A stretch of 64,000 bases of DNA from Haliotis asinina (lineage: Eukaryota > Mollusca > Gastropoda > Lepetellida > Haliotidae). Each line of letters opens with the position of its first letter. Position 1 is the first letter of the stretch. Shown piece by piece: positions 34,384 through 45,140 of this stretch. The stretch covers positions 17,511,501 through 17,575,500 of the forward strand of contig NC_090291.1 of assembly GCF_037392515.1 (NCBI RefSeq). The letters are read 5' to 3'. The notes below the pieces were generated by a model. The model worked only from the letters and a program-made list of their open reading frames with translations. It did not search any database and was not told the origin of the DNA. The translations under genes and the position numbers were made by a program.

Positions 34384-37300
34384 TTACAGTTCAATTAACA
34401 AATCTAATTCCTTTAAAAACGCAATAATTAAATGAGGGCTAATATTGCTAAAAAGATCCTTCATAGTTTGTGAATTAAAATACTGATCCCTTGTGATGGA
34501 ATACTCAACACAGTCAAGCAAGATATGCTTGACTGTGATTCTTTCATCACAAGGGATGCAGAATGGAGGATCCTCACCTTTCAAAAGGTATTCATGAGTA
34601 TATCTCGTATGGCCAATTCGACATCGCCTCATAATGACCTCCTCAAATCTGGACTGACAACCCAAGTGGGTATAACCAATATAAGGTTTTATTGCATGTA
34701 ATTTATTTACACCCATTTGGGTGTCCCACCTCTTTTGCATCAGATCTCGGATATACGATCTAATTGTAGCTTTATAATCAGAGTATGGAATAAGAAGTGG
34801 TGTCACAGATTTGTTGAGAGCTGCCTTGGCAGCAAGATCAGCCATTGTGTTCCCGGAAATGCCTACGTGGCTGGGTAACCAACAAAAGACGATGTCGTAT
34901 TGGCCAGTGGCAAGATCATTATGCAATTCAATAATTTCAATTACAAGTGGATGTTTACATGAGAGGTTTTTAATTGCCTGGAGGCAAGAAAGAGAATCGG
35001 AATAGATAATATACTGTTTATGTGTAGGATGTCTTTCAATATATTTAAGAGCCGTTAATATGGCGTTTGCTTCTGCTGTGAAAATAGAACTATTATCTGG
35101 TAATCTGAAAGATATTGTTCTGGATCCAATGACAGTTGCACAAGCCACTGCGCCACCATCCTTGGACCCATATGTAAATAAAGATTTGTATGTATTATAG
35201 TTACTTTTTAATTGATTATATTCTTGTTTATATTGTAATTCATTTGTTTCTGATTTCTTAAACCTCGTCAGTGTTAGGTCAACTTCGGGTCTAACTAACT
35301 GCCAAGGTGGAGACGAAAGTAGACGGGAAGGAGATATATTTTCTAGCTCAATGCCGCAAGCAGACAGAAAAGGTTTTACTCTAAGTCCCAGAGGCGGAAC
35401 AAGAGAAGTCTTTTTATTGTATAAATCCACATAAAGAGGATTAAAAACACAGTTAAACGCAGGGTTGGCCTCATTAGAATACAGTTTTGTTATATACTGT
35501 AAGGAGAGTTTTATACGTCGTTGAGTAAGAGATGGCTCATCGGCCTCGACGTAAAGACTGTCAATAGGAGAAGTTCTAAATGACCCAAGACATAGTCTTA
35601 GACCTTGATGGTGGATAGAATCAAGTATTTTGAGGTTGCTTTTACAGGCTCCACCATAAACGATGGAGCCGTAATCAAGTTTCGAACGGATGAGAGATCT
35701 GTATAAGTGGAGTAGGGTAGTTTGGTCTCCTCCCCACTTTGAATTGGAAACAACTTTTAACAGATCAAGTGCCTTCAGGCATTTAGTTTTAAGGGATTTA
35801 ATGTGGGGTAGAAAAGTTAGATGTGAGTCGAAAATAAGACCCAAGAACCTGGCCTCCTTTACTACTTTGATGGGGGTGCCATTTAAAAATAGTTCTGGAT
35901 CTTTATGCGGTTTATACTTTCTGCAGAAATGCAAACAATTTGTTTTTGTTATCGAAAATTTAAACCCGTTTTCAAGAGACCATTTTTCAATTTTATTGAG
36001 ACAAATTTGTAATTGCCTCTCTATTGTATGCATATTTCTACCTCTACAAGAAACATTAAAATCATCCACAAATAGTGATCCATCTACTGAATCACTTAAA
36101 ACCTTAGAAAGACTATTGATTTTAATACTAAATAAAGTCACAGACAAAATACTGCCTTGTGGAACACCCTGATCTTGATGAAAGTAGTCTGAGAGGGTTG
36201 TTCCCACACGTACTTGAAACTGTCTGTCATTTAAGAAATTGGATATAAACTGAGGCAAGCGACCTCTCAACCCAAAAGAATGTAAATCTTTCAAAATACC
36301 ATGCTTCCAAGTAGTATCATATGCTTTTTCGAGATCAAAAAAGATTGATACTGCATGTTGTTTTTTAATGAAAGAATTTTTTACAAATGATTCCAAACGA
36401 ACCAAGTGGTCAATTGTGCTTCGGTTTTTACGAAAACCACATTGTATATCAGTAATCAGACTGTTGGTTTCCAAAAACCAAACTAAGCGATTATTTACCA
36501 TTCGCTCCATGGTTTTGCAAACACAGCTAGTTAAGGAAATAGGTCGGGAATTTGATGGATCTGTATGATCCCTCCCAGGCTTTGGAATAGGAACAACTAT
36601 GGCTTTTCGCCATGAAGGGGGAAAATGTTGTGTTATCCAAATATGGTCAAAAATGCCAAGTAACGTTTCGAGACATGATTCAGGCAAGTGTTTTAAAAGT
36701 TGGTAATGGATATCATCAGGCCCTGTTGCAGTATCGTGAGCCTGTGATAGCGCAGTATGAAGTTCATGTAATGAAAATACCTCATTATAATCTTCACCAT
36801 TATCAGATTTAAAATTTACTGGTTTCTTCTCTTGGTGTATTTGAAAAGTCTGGAATTTTGGATGATAATTTGAGGAGGATGAATGTTTAGCCAAAGTGTC
36901 ACCCAACTTGTTTGCAATATCAGATTTTTCAGTTAGTATGTTATTATCATTTTTGAGATGCTGAATACTGCTGGATTTCAAACCCTTGCCTTTAATTTTT
37001 TGGATCATATTCCATACCCTTGACATAGGAGTACGGGAATTTATTTTGGAAACGTAATTTTTCCAAGTATGACGTTTAATGTGTTTAAACGTTCGTCGAG
37101 CTTTAGCGTAACTGATTTTTACATTATTTAAGTTATGAACAGTGGGATGAAGACGAAAATATTTCTCTGCTTTCTTCCTCTTCTTCCTAGCCTGTTTGCA
37201 TTCATCATTAAACCATGGTTTACGGATGTGCGGATTTACAGAGGACTTAGGAATAGTTTCATCAGCTATATGTTTTAGTTTGTCAGAGAACATTTTAATT

Positions 37301-38073
37301 GGATCAGGGACATCCATGAAAAGGTCTGGTTTAAGTTCCATAAGGCAGGTGGCCTGAAATAATGGCCAATTAGCCTTTGAAAAATTCCATCTTGTTACAG
37401 GCGGATCATCGGAAGGGTTAATTGCTGTAAGTACTGTAGGAAAATGGTCACTACCACAAAGATCATTATGGACTGACCATTCAAACTCATTATAAACGTT
37501 TGAATCAGTGAGTGACAGGTCTAAAGACGAATATGTTCCCGTTGCAGGATGCAAATATGTGTCAGAGCCATCATTGAATATACATAAATTATTATCAGAT
37601 ATAAATTCTTCAAGAACTTTCCCTTTACTGTTGGTATCAGGACTTCCCCATAATGGGTTATGACCATTGAGATCACCCATTATGATACAGGGTTTTGGTA
37701 ATTGGTCATACAAATCTTGAAGATCATTCTGATGGAGAATGGAAGAAGGGGAGATATACAAGGAACAAAGGGTAAGGGTTATATGTAAAGTAAGACGAAC
37801 AGCAACAGCCTGAAGATTGGTTTTAAGTGGAACAGGGCTATGAATAGTACCATGTCTCACCAATATGGAAGATCCACCAGTGGCTTTGTCACCAGGGGGT
37901 GAAAAAGAATGATAAGAATGGTATTTACGCAATTCGAATTTATCAGTTTGTTTCAAGTATGTTTCTTGAAAACTAAATGCTGATGGTTTATAATCCTGTG
38001 CTAGTAGTTGTACTTCATTAAAATTGGTCCTAAGTCCTCTGCAATTCCATTGGATTAAGGAATTACTGTTCAT
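34384..38073 (-). CDS. LINE C ORF2: endonuclease, reverse transcriptase, RNase H (1229 aa)
   Basis: Replication protein of the retrotransposon, acting by target-primed reverse transcription. The AP-endonuclease spans residues 1-215 with N10, E37, D134/N136 (GDLNGH) and D209/H210 (SDH), all intact. The reverse transcriptase (about 430-720) has RPISLTS, GFRKNRST, FFDLEKAYDT (D580), QGVPQGS and FVDD (668-671). RNase H lies at about 965-1085. Its expected TDGS motif reads TYGS: codon 35172-35170 is TAT, so the first catalytic Asp is Tyr968. The later acidic residues (TAEAN, SDSLS, MADLAAK) remain. A C-terminal CIPCDE...HILLDC motif could bind zinc. Presence of RNase H places it in the I superfamily rather than Jockey or CR1. 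The start ATG overlaps the ORF1 stop (ATGA). Whether it still transposes without its RNase H activity is open. Confidence 0.95.
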   Translation of the reverse strand: MNSNSLIQWNCRGLRTNFNEVQLLAQDYKPSAFSFQETYLKQTDKFELRKYHSYHSFSPPGDKATGGSSILVRHGTIHSPVPLKTNLQAVAVRLTLHITLTLCSLYISPSSILHQNDLQDLYDQLPKPCIIMGDLNGHNPLWGSPDTNSKGKVLEEFISDNNLCIFNDGSDTYLHPATGTYSSLDLSLTDSNVYNEFEWSVHNDLCGSDHFPTVLTAINPSDDPPVTRWNFSKANWPLFQATCLMELKPDLFMDVPDPIKMFSDKLKHIADETIPKSSVNPHIRKPWFNDECKQARKKRKKAEKYFRLHPTVHNLNNVKISYAKARRTFKHIKRHTWKNYVSKINSRTPMSRVWNMIQKIKGKGLKSSSIQHLKNDNNILTEKSDIANKLGDTLAKHSSSSNYHPKFQTFQIHQEKKPVNFKSDNGEDYNEVFSLHELHTALSQAHDTATGPDDIHYQLLKHLPESCLETLLGIFDHIWITQHFPPSWRKAIVVPIPKPGRDHTDPSNSRPISLTSCVCKTMERMVNNRLVWFLETNSLITDIQCGFRKNRSTIDHLVRLESFVKNSFIKKQHAVSIFFDLEKAYDTTWKHGILKDLHSFGLRGRLPQFISNFLNDRQFQVRVGTTLSDYFHQDQGVPQGSILSVTLFSIKINSLSKVLSDSVDGSLFVDDFNVSCRGRNMHTIERQLQICLNKIEKWSLENGFKFSITKTNCLHFCRKYKPHKDPELFLNGTPIKVVKEARFLGLIFDSHLTFLPHIKSLKTKCLKALDLLKVVSNSKWGGDQTTLLHLYRSLIRSKLDYGSIVYGGACKSNLKILDSIHHQGLRLCLGSFRTSPIDSLYVEADEPSLTQRRIKLSLQYITKLYSNEANPAFNCVFNPLYVDLYNKKTSLVPPLGLRVKPFLSACGIELENISPSRLLSSPPWQLVRPEVDLTLTRFKKSETNELQYKQEYNQLKSNYNTYKSLFTYGSKDGGAVACATVIGSRTISFRLPDNSSIFTAEANAILTALKYIERHPTHKQYIIYSDSLSCLQAIKNLSCKHPLVIEIIELHNDLATGQYDIVFCWLPSHVGISGNTMADLAAKAALNKSVTPLLIPYSDYKATIRSYIRDLMQKRWDTQMGVNKLHAIKPYIGYTHLGCQSRFEEVIMRRCRIGHTRYTHEYLLKGEDPPFCIPCDERITVKHILLDCVEYSITRDQYFNSQTMKDLFSNISPHLIIAFLKELDLLIEL

Positions 38074-39281
38074 TTAATAGCAGGTGGTAGTACTGGGGAC
38101 CGACTTTTCCCCTTCCGAGGCGAACTGCTTCTATTTCGCGCACGGGGATGAGGAGAGACGTCCATGTCTTCTAAAAGTTGAAACTTGTTATAGACTTGTA
38201 CAGGATCACGTGATCCCTTTTGTACTCGATCAGATTTTTGTCTATAATCTACTTTATGACAAGGATTTTTCACTGCAGGAGATATTGTTTGTGATTCAGT
38301 CTGGCAAACTGATGTTGCATGATTCTTATCACCATCAGAATCTGTTGTGCTTAAAGTTTGTTTGTCAGCTTTGACCCAGGTGATATCTGTCTGACATGAA
38401 ACAGACAGCACAGATTTAACATGAGGGCGAGCAACGACAGCAGAGTATGTTATACTTGATGACTGAGGCAAGGCTGCATTTACTAAACGTTTTGCCTCAT
38501 GATAGGTGACATTCTTTTGAGTTTTGATTTTGATAATTTCATATTCACGTTTCCAGATTTCACATGACTTTGATGAAGACATATGGTCTCCCAGACAATT
38601 AACACATTTTGGAGAAGACAAACAGTCAGAACCTTCATGATCTTCTTTACCACATCTGTAGCATGTTGCACGATTCCTGCAAGATTGGGCACCGTGACCA
38701 AACTTTTGACACTTGTAACAACGAAGTGGATTTGGAATATATTGCTCCACTTCGATATTACAATATCCAGCCTTGATACACTTTGGATGTTTCGGTTGTG
38801 AAAAAGAAATCAAATAAGTATTTGTATTGAAAGTTTCTCCATTTTTCTTAAAAGTGAATCGTTTGACATGAGTGACTCCTTGATTTTGTAGTTCAGTGGC
38901 GATTTCCGTTTCACTCATGTGGGCAAGCCACCGGTCCCTGTCTCTCAAGATGCCTTTGCTGCTGTTCAAAGACTTATGGGGTGAAACAGATACTGCAGTA
39001 TTAGCAAGCTGTTTTGTACCTATGAGGGTAGCTGATTGTTTCGCTGTTTTACACTCTATGAGGAGAAACCCAGATCTAATTTTTGTAACAGCTTGGACAT
39101 CCCCAAAAAGCCCATAAATTGCTTTTGATGTGGCAAATGGATTGAGTTTTAGAGGTTCACCGTCAGCAGAAGATACAACCAAAAATCTGCTCCATGTATC
39201 CGGTAATCTGTTTGTAGCACTGTCCTCGTCCGAGGACAAACACTCATCTAGTGCTCGTTTGTGTTTTTTGGGTTGAGCCAT
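38070..39281 (-). CDS. LINE C ORF1: Gag-like RNA-binding protein (403 aa)
   Basis: Nucleic-acid-binding protein that packages the element RNA. A basic N-terminus (MAQPKKHKRALDE) leads into an RRM-like region (about 25-180). Three CCHC knuckles follow: CYKCQKFGHGAQSC, CYRCGKEDHEGSDC and CVNCLGDHMSSSKSC. A Ser/Thr-rich tail ends in a basic RNRSSSPRKGKSRSP stretch. ATG 39281 is chosen because the protein resembles the other ORF1 copies from there; the open frame runs further upstream into the UTR. Its TGA overlaps the ORF2 start by the ATGA arrangement at 38073-38070. There are no frame breaks, unlike the four other ORF1 copies in the window. Confidence 0.93.
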   Translation of the reverse strand: MAQPKKHKRALDECLSSDEDSATNRLPDTWSRFLVVSSADGEPLKLNPFATSKAIYGLFGDVQAVTKIRSGFLLIECKTAKQSATLIGTKQLANTAVSVSPHKSLNSSKGILRDRDRWLAHMSETEIATELQNQGVTHVKRFTFKKNGETFNTNTYLISFSQPKHPKCIKAGYCNIEVEQYIPNPLRCYKCQKFGHGAQSCRNRATCYRCGKEDHEGSDCLSSPKCVNCLGDHMSSSKSCEIWKREYEIIKIKTQKNVTYHEAKRLVNAALPQSSSITYSAVVARPHVKSVLSVSCQTDITWVKADKQTLSTTDSDGDKNHATSVCQTESQTISPAVKNPCHKVDYRQKSDRVQKGSRDPVQVYNKFQLLEDMDVSPHPRARNRSSSPRKGKSRSPVLPPAIK

Positions 39282-39870
39282 GGTTAATAATAGAAAGTTC
39301 ACCATCCCAGCTCCCCACCCTCCACCGAGTATCACATGGACAATGCTATATACCAGTGGCTCTCCGACTGGCAGCACCAAGGATACTGGAATGGTATACT
39401 CCAGCAGAAGACTAATTAAAACTTAATCGATCCACCAGATTGGCCCATGAGCCACCGCCTTCTGGGCATAAGACTCTAGGCAAAGTTCATAACGTCAGTT
39501 TTCAAATCTAAAAGTTATATATGAATGAAAAAGCCAAGGCCAAAATTGAAACAGTACATCAAATCTGTGCAATTACATCAATAATCCACGCACAGGGCTT
39601 GGCATGACCAGCCGATTGGTCGAATCGGGCCCATTCGACCACCCGTCTAGGCGAAGTCAGGGCCAAAGTGGTGTATTGAGCAACAGGAACACGATTGCAG
39701 GCCCCTATTGCCCTCAACCACCAGGATCCCCTCCTCCGCCGACACAGGGCCGCAACCCACGGCAAACGGGTTGGTGGACCAAATATCCCCCCGGGTCCAC
39801 TACGGGGGTGTCGGCGAGCTCTTGGCGTTACCCAGCACCCACCACGAGGAGGTGGCTCGCCACGGGTGCC
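39282..39870 (-). promoter_or_regulatory. LINE C 5' UTR with presumed internal promoter
   Basis: GC-rich leader with the 5' terminus GGCACCCGTG, identical in position across five copies. A small hairpin (CCACC/GGTGG) lies near the end. Promoter activity is expected for full-length LINEs of this type but is not shown here. Confidence 0.55.
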
Positions 39871-40104
39871 GGTCTGTAAATAAGCGAGTCTGGACCAGAA
39901 AATCCAGTGATCAACAACATGAGCATCGATCTGCGCAATTGGGTACTGATGACATGTGTCAACCAAGTCAGCGAGCCCGATCCCGTTAGTCGCCTCTTAC
40001 GAAAAACATAGTCGCCTTTCATGGCAAGCATGGTTTGCTGAAGGCCTATTCTACCCCGGGACTTTCACGGGTCGACTGTTTGTGACGCGTTTTAATACAA
40101 GTGA

Positions 40105-40500
40105 ACAATGACTACATTAAAACTCAGAACCTAATGGATTACAACATAAACTGAACCATAATCTATTAACAAGTGAATACAACAATTACAAATCCTTATT
40201 TACAGATGGCCCGAAGGATGGTTGCGCAGTAGCTTGTGCCACTGTCATTGGATCCAGAAGAATATGTTTTAGATTACCGGATAGTAGCTCTGTTTTTACC
40301 TCAGAAGCAAACGCCACAATGACAGCTCTTAAATATATTCAAAAACATCCTAAACATAAACAATGCATAATATTTTCTAACTTTATTTTTCTTGCCTTCT
40401 GACGATTATAAATCTGTCTTGCATGCATGCACTTTTAATTTACATTATTAAATTGTATAATGATTTTGCTGCTGGCCAATGCGACTTCGTCCTATTTTTA
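40105..40500 (+). pseudogene. LINE ORF2 fragment (RNase H), plus strand
   Basis: Old fragment of the same LINE family in the opposite orientation. Its RNase H start reads FTDGPKDG, keeping the catalytic Asp that LINE C has lost, followed by SRRICFRLPD and TSEANA. After about 40450 the homology decays. It lies directly outside the SINE target-site duplication. Confidence 0.8.
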
Positions 40501-41501
40501 TTCGCTTACTTTATAAAATATAATAAAAGATATTTCAGTACGGATATGCAACAAAACCGGAAAGTCAACTTTCAAGGCAGTCGGTAGGAATTGACACATT
40601 AATGAGTTTCTAAAAAATATTGATTCATCAATGAAAAAGAGATTTTCATAAGATTTATAAAATAAAAAACGTTCATATATTGTAAATTCACACTAGACTA
40701 ATATTCAAAAATAGAACAGCATAAGGGGGTGGGGGCGGGTAACTCTGGCTTAGAACATGATAAATGCTTGTGCGGACAAAATATCATAAACTATCATTAG
40801 AAGCAAGATAAAAGGAAATAACTGCGTAAAATAAATGCGCGCTTGTATTGTCACATTCCTTGGCATGCGGTATGCACACAAACAAAGGTATCAAAGCTCT
40901 TTAAAAACACGCGGTATGCAAAAATATCTTAGACTGAATGGGACATTCTTTGAAAACTGCTAGATCGGGTGGTAAGATGTTGCAATTGTAGTTTTCTTTG
41001 TATACCTGAAGACTCCTGGAACACCGAAATGATCCTGTACAGATAAAATAGGTTTGGCAAGAAGAAATATCTGGATTCATCTTTTATATATTCATTGCTT
41101 ATACACTTGCAAAAACTCTTGTTTACCTATGTATATACGATATATGTGTGATTCATGCAAGATGTGTACGCACGATTTGTAATGTCATATATATATCTTC
41201 TGTTTTACTTGTGTGTGACCTGGATGATTAGTCTACAATAAACGTTCTGATCGTAAATACGATAAGAGCCTTTGCACATTTGTACATTGTGACCAATACG
41301 TTATCACACTAGTCCAGGCTTGTCCTGAAAATGTGTTTTGCATTTTGCACATTGGAAATGTTGAGGAATACCATGTTTATGGAATTTCAGTTTTTATAAC
41401 AAAGGTTATATTTACTAAAACTCACCCATTTTGGTCAAAGACATGTGCGAGGAGTTTTGCTTTCTTGTGATAGCGAACATTTTCCTTCACGAAAGTTAAA
41501 G
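40501..41501 (+). other. AT-rich sequence with no gene recognised
   Basis: One kilobase with no long open frame, clear repeat or RNA gene. A GGGGGTGGGGGCGGG run lies near 40725. Confidence 0.5.
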
Positions 41502-42232
41502 AGTTTAATTCGCTCTGACAAGTAGCTTTGGTGTCCATCAGATATGTGAATATGAGTTATGAAACATGTGCATACTCATTACTCTGGAATAATGCTGACT
41601 CGTACCACTAACTACTACTCACGCATTCATTCTCATACAAGCAGAAACCCAAATCACGAAAATTAAACGTGTGGGATTAAGATTGTTAAAGAGTGTCTAT
41701 AGATGCACATTGTCTGTTGTCGAAGTAGGCAACACGATCTTTAGAGTATGGATGAATGTGTGTCTGTCGCAACCTGATACAGGCGCCGTGGTCAACAGGG
41801 TCTCAAGATGTTGAATATAAACAGATGCTCAGTGTCACTGTCTCGATGTTCAGCTACTGGGTGTTGTTGTCAGCCCAGAATACGATCTCCAGATGCTTCA
41901 TTTTGACAGCTGGGTAAAAAGATATTCGGACACTAGCTTATTTCGGACACTGCGTATTTCCTGATCAAAACCTTCAGACTGTGCAGGCGTACTGTGGCGT
42001 GGTGTAACAGCCCGTTGCTCTCTCTTTTGATGACACATGTTTACAGATTGATATATATTTATATATATACAGAGAGAAGAAGAAAATGAAAATAACAAAT
42101 AACTATAGAATACATAAATAACCCATCTCCCAAATAATGGGGGTTGTATAAATGATTATTTTGAATATTTTTTCTAAAAAGAGTAAACAGAATAATCATC
42201 AAATCCTGAATGATTACCGCCCTGCAGCATAA
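41502..42232 (+). repeat. Block X, copy 2, with the empty LINE A/D site
   Basis: 41502-42068 matches 14586-15153. The sequence then continues without interruption into sequence equivalent to 20758-20870 and 3041-3210. This is the pre-insertion state of the LINE A/D site. The AT-rich junction around 42040-42080 has itself drifted (ATATATATTTATATATATAC). Confidence 0.82.
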
Positions 42233-42450
42233 GTGAGTGAGTGAGTTAGTGAGTTAGTGAGTTACGTTTTACACCGCACTCAGGAATATTCCAGTTATAT
42301 GGCGGCGGTCTGTAAATAATCAAGTATGGACCAGACAATCCAGTGATCAACAACATAAGCATATATCTGCGCAATTGGGAACCGATGACGTGTCAGCCAA
42401 GTCAGCGAGTCTGACCAACCGATCCCGTTAGTCGCCTCTTACCTGCCGCA
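42233..42450 (-). repeat. SINE, 5'-truncated
   Basis: GAGT-rich tail, hairpin region CCGC/GCGG and the shared body ending at GTCGCCTCTTAC. Counterpart of the SINE at 3211 and 20873. Confidence 0.75.
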
Positions 42451-43319
42451 TAAATATTTACGATACTGAAATGCCTTGGTCGCATTGTTAAAACAATACT
42501 GAAGAAGGACTAATCATTTGCTGCACCTAAAACATATTCTCTTTTAATTAATATCTACAAACTCGGAACCATGCTACCACAACTATTTTACATCTCATTC
42601 ATATATCTCAGCCCGTTTCACGGCTTTAGAATTAATTTTTGTAAACAATTCTATATTACCCTATTAATTTGTCGACGAAACCTGGGATCTCTTTGTGCTG
42701 TATGTACCGGGCGTGTATTTTGCTTCTTATACTGTTATTTCTTTCTTACGTGCTTTCTGCTTCAATTTGATTCTTCAGCTAACAACTTGGTAAACCATTT
42801 TCAGGTATTTGATAGTGGTGTCACTATCAGTTACAGAATCCGTTGATCCTGATTGAAAATTGAGGCCTCGTATGCATTACAATGTCCAGAAGTTGCATGT
42901 AAACATATTCATCACTTACACTAACACGTGGTGGGCAATGAAGCGCCGATGTATGTGCACTGCACTTGTAGTTGATGAGGCAGTGAAATATGAGGGGAGT
43001 GGTATTCAAACACGTTCCGATGAACAAATCTCCCCAAAACATTATACAGAAAGGATTAATTATACCTTTGAGAAACTTATTGGGATAGTGGGGCTATCTT
43101 GAGCAATCCTAATTAAAGATATCGATGGACATATACCTATCACACGTCACTCACTGAATCAATTTTTCTACCGAAATAAAAGTGATATGCAAGTATTAGG
43201 GCACATCTAATACAGCCGATAACATTTCAGATAAAAGGACTGAAGTTGTTCATTAAACAAGCAAAGCCTCGGGATCATTACTGCTTTATTGGTCAAAACT
43301 AAAGTACATGTCGATATGT
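42451..43319 (+). other. Inserted sequence with no gene recognised
   Basis: Together with the repeats up to 46545 this is absent from the other two copies of the block. Short open frames of 70-90 codons have no recognisable product. Confidence 0.5.
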
Positions 43320-43440
43320 AAGCAGCCCCGTGATCAATAACATGAGCATTGATTTATGCAGTTGGATACGATGACATACCAGCAAAGTCAGCGAGGCAGA
43401 CCACAAACACGGTTTGCTGAAGACCAATTCTACGGTTTGT
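43320..43440 (-). repeat. SINE body fragment
   Basis: Matches the SINE middle and head (ATGAGCATTGAT, GTCAGCGAG, GGTTTGCTGAAG motifs). Tail missing. Confidence 0.6.
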
Positions 43441-43531
43441 TTTCACGTCTTTGTGAACCAAAATTGAACTGCAAACTGTTTATTTTTGTCAATATAGAAT
43501 TCTCTTTCTGACTTTAAGTTGTACTGGAGAG

Positions 43532-43670
43532 AATGAGTTAAGATTTGAAGTCACATCGGCAATACTGCAGCCATATCGCGATTGTAGCAATATACACTGT
43601 ATACTTAAATGAGGCATAAAATTATTTCGGAGAGTAAAACAATTAGGTTATTACAGATAGGACGTTACAC
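43532..43670 (-). repeat. LINE 3' UTR end, seed of the adjacent satellite
   Basis: GAGTTAAGATTTGAAGTCAC start with the degraded hairpin, then LINE 3' UTR sequence running straight into the first 105-bp satellite unit. Confidence 0.72.
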
Positions 43671-45140
43671 GTAGCATGTAAGCATTAAACATTATTACAA
43701 AACAGGACAATGCAACACAACAACTAGGCTTTAGGTCACCAATAGCTTACTAGAGATCCCCATACTAGGGACCATGTAGCATGTAAGCATTAAACATTAT
43801 TACAAAACAGGACAATGCAACACAACAACTAGGCTTTAGGTCACCAATAGCTTACTAGAGATTCCTATACTAGGGACCATGTAGCATGTAAGCATTAAAC
43901 ATTATTACAAAACAGGACAATGCAACACAACAACTAGGCTTTAGGTCACCAATAGCTTACTAGAGATCCCCATACTAGGGACCATGTAGCATGTAAGCAT
44001 TAAACATTATTACAAAACAGGACAATGCAACACAACAACTAGGCTTTAGGTCACCAATAGCTTACTAGAGATCCCTATACTAGGGACCATGTAGCATGTA
44101 AGCATTAAACATTATTACAAAACAGGACAATGCAACACAACAACTAGGCTTTAGGTCACCAATAGCTTACTAGAGATCCCCATACTAGGGACCATGTAGC
44201 ATGTAAGCATTAAACATTATTACAAAACAGGACAATGCAACACAACAACTAGGCTTTAGGTCACCAATAGCTTACTAGAGATTCCTATACTAGGGACCAT
44301 GTAGCATGTAAGCATTAAACATTATTACAAAACAGGACAATGCAACACAACAACTAGGCTTTAGGTCACCAATAGCTTACTAGAGATCCCCATACTAGGG
44401 ACCATGTAGCATGTAAGCATTAAACATTATTACAAAACAGGACAATGCAACACAACAACTAGGCTTTAGGTCACCAATAGCTTACTAGAGATCCCCATAC
44501 TAGGGACCATGTAGCATGTAAGCATTAAACATTATTACAAAACAGGACAATGCAACACAACAACTAGGCTTTAGGTCACCAATAGCTTACTAGAGATCCC
44601 TATACTAGGGACCATGTAGCATGTAAGCATTAAACATTATTACAAAACAGGACAATGCAACACAACAACTAGGCTTTAGGTCACCAATAGCTTACTAGAG
44701 ATCCCCATATTAGGGACCATGTAGCATGTAAGCATTAAACATTATTACAAAACAGGACAATGCAACACAACAACTAGGCTTTAGGTCACCAATAGCTTAC
44801 TAGAGATCCCTATACTAGGGACCATGTAGCATGTAAGCATTAAACATTATTACAAAACAGGACAATGCAACACAACAACTAGGCTTTAGGTCACCAATAG
44901 CTTACTAGAGATCCCCATACTAGGGACCATGTAGCATGTAAGCATTAAACATTATTACAAAACAGGACAATGCAACACAACAACTAGGCTTTAGGTCACC
45001 AATAGCTTACTAGAGATCCCCATACTAGGGACCATGTAGCATGTAAGCATTAAACATTATTACAAAACAGGACAATGCAACACAACAACTAGGCTTTAGG
45101 TCACCAATAGCTTACTAGAGATCCCCATACTAGGGACCAT
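43671..45140 (+). repeat. Satellite array, 14 units of 105 bp
   Basis: Unit starts at 43671, 43776 and 43881 recur every 105 bases to 45140, giving exactly 14 units without indels. Units differ mainly at one spot (ATCCCCATAC, ATCCCTATAC or ATTCCTATAC), in an order suggesting amplification of two- or four-unit blocks. The second half of each unit resembles the LINE 3' UTR (compare 34040-34110: AGGACA, CACC/GCCAACA, CATACTAGGGACCAT). Confidence 0.97.

Larger units (their letters stand above)
33827..39870 (-). mobile_element. LINE C (I superfamily), full length, both ORFs open
   Basis: A 6044-bp minus-strand non-LTR retrotransposon with a perfect 12-bp target-site duplication GGTCTGTAAATA at 33815-33826 and 39871-39882. 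It ends 3' in a short ATC repeat rather than the ACTC repeat of the other copies. It has a 3' UTR of about 550 bp, ORF2 (1229 aa), ORF1 (403 aa) and a 5' UTR of about 590 bp. It is the youngest-looking and only nearly intact LINE here. Confidence 0.96.
33761..40073 (-). mobile_element. Full-length SINE split by LINE C
   Basis: SINE parts at 33761-33826 (3' end, GAGT tail) and 39871-40073 (body and head), minus strand. The outer target-site duplication is GACTGTTTGTGA at 33749-33760 and 40074-40085, perfect over 12 bases. The head ends with the CCCGGG...CACGGGTC motif. The 3' hairpin arms are CGCCGC/GCGGCG (33780-33815). LINE C entered inside it. Confidence 0.93.

Noticed and set aside
43671-45140. 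CRISPR-like regular repeat array
   Set aside because: Whole 105-bp units are nearly identical with no unique spacers, the DNA is animal, and the unit derives from a LINE 3' UTR.
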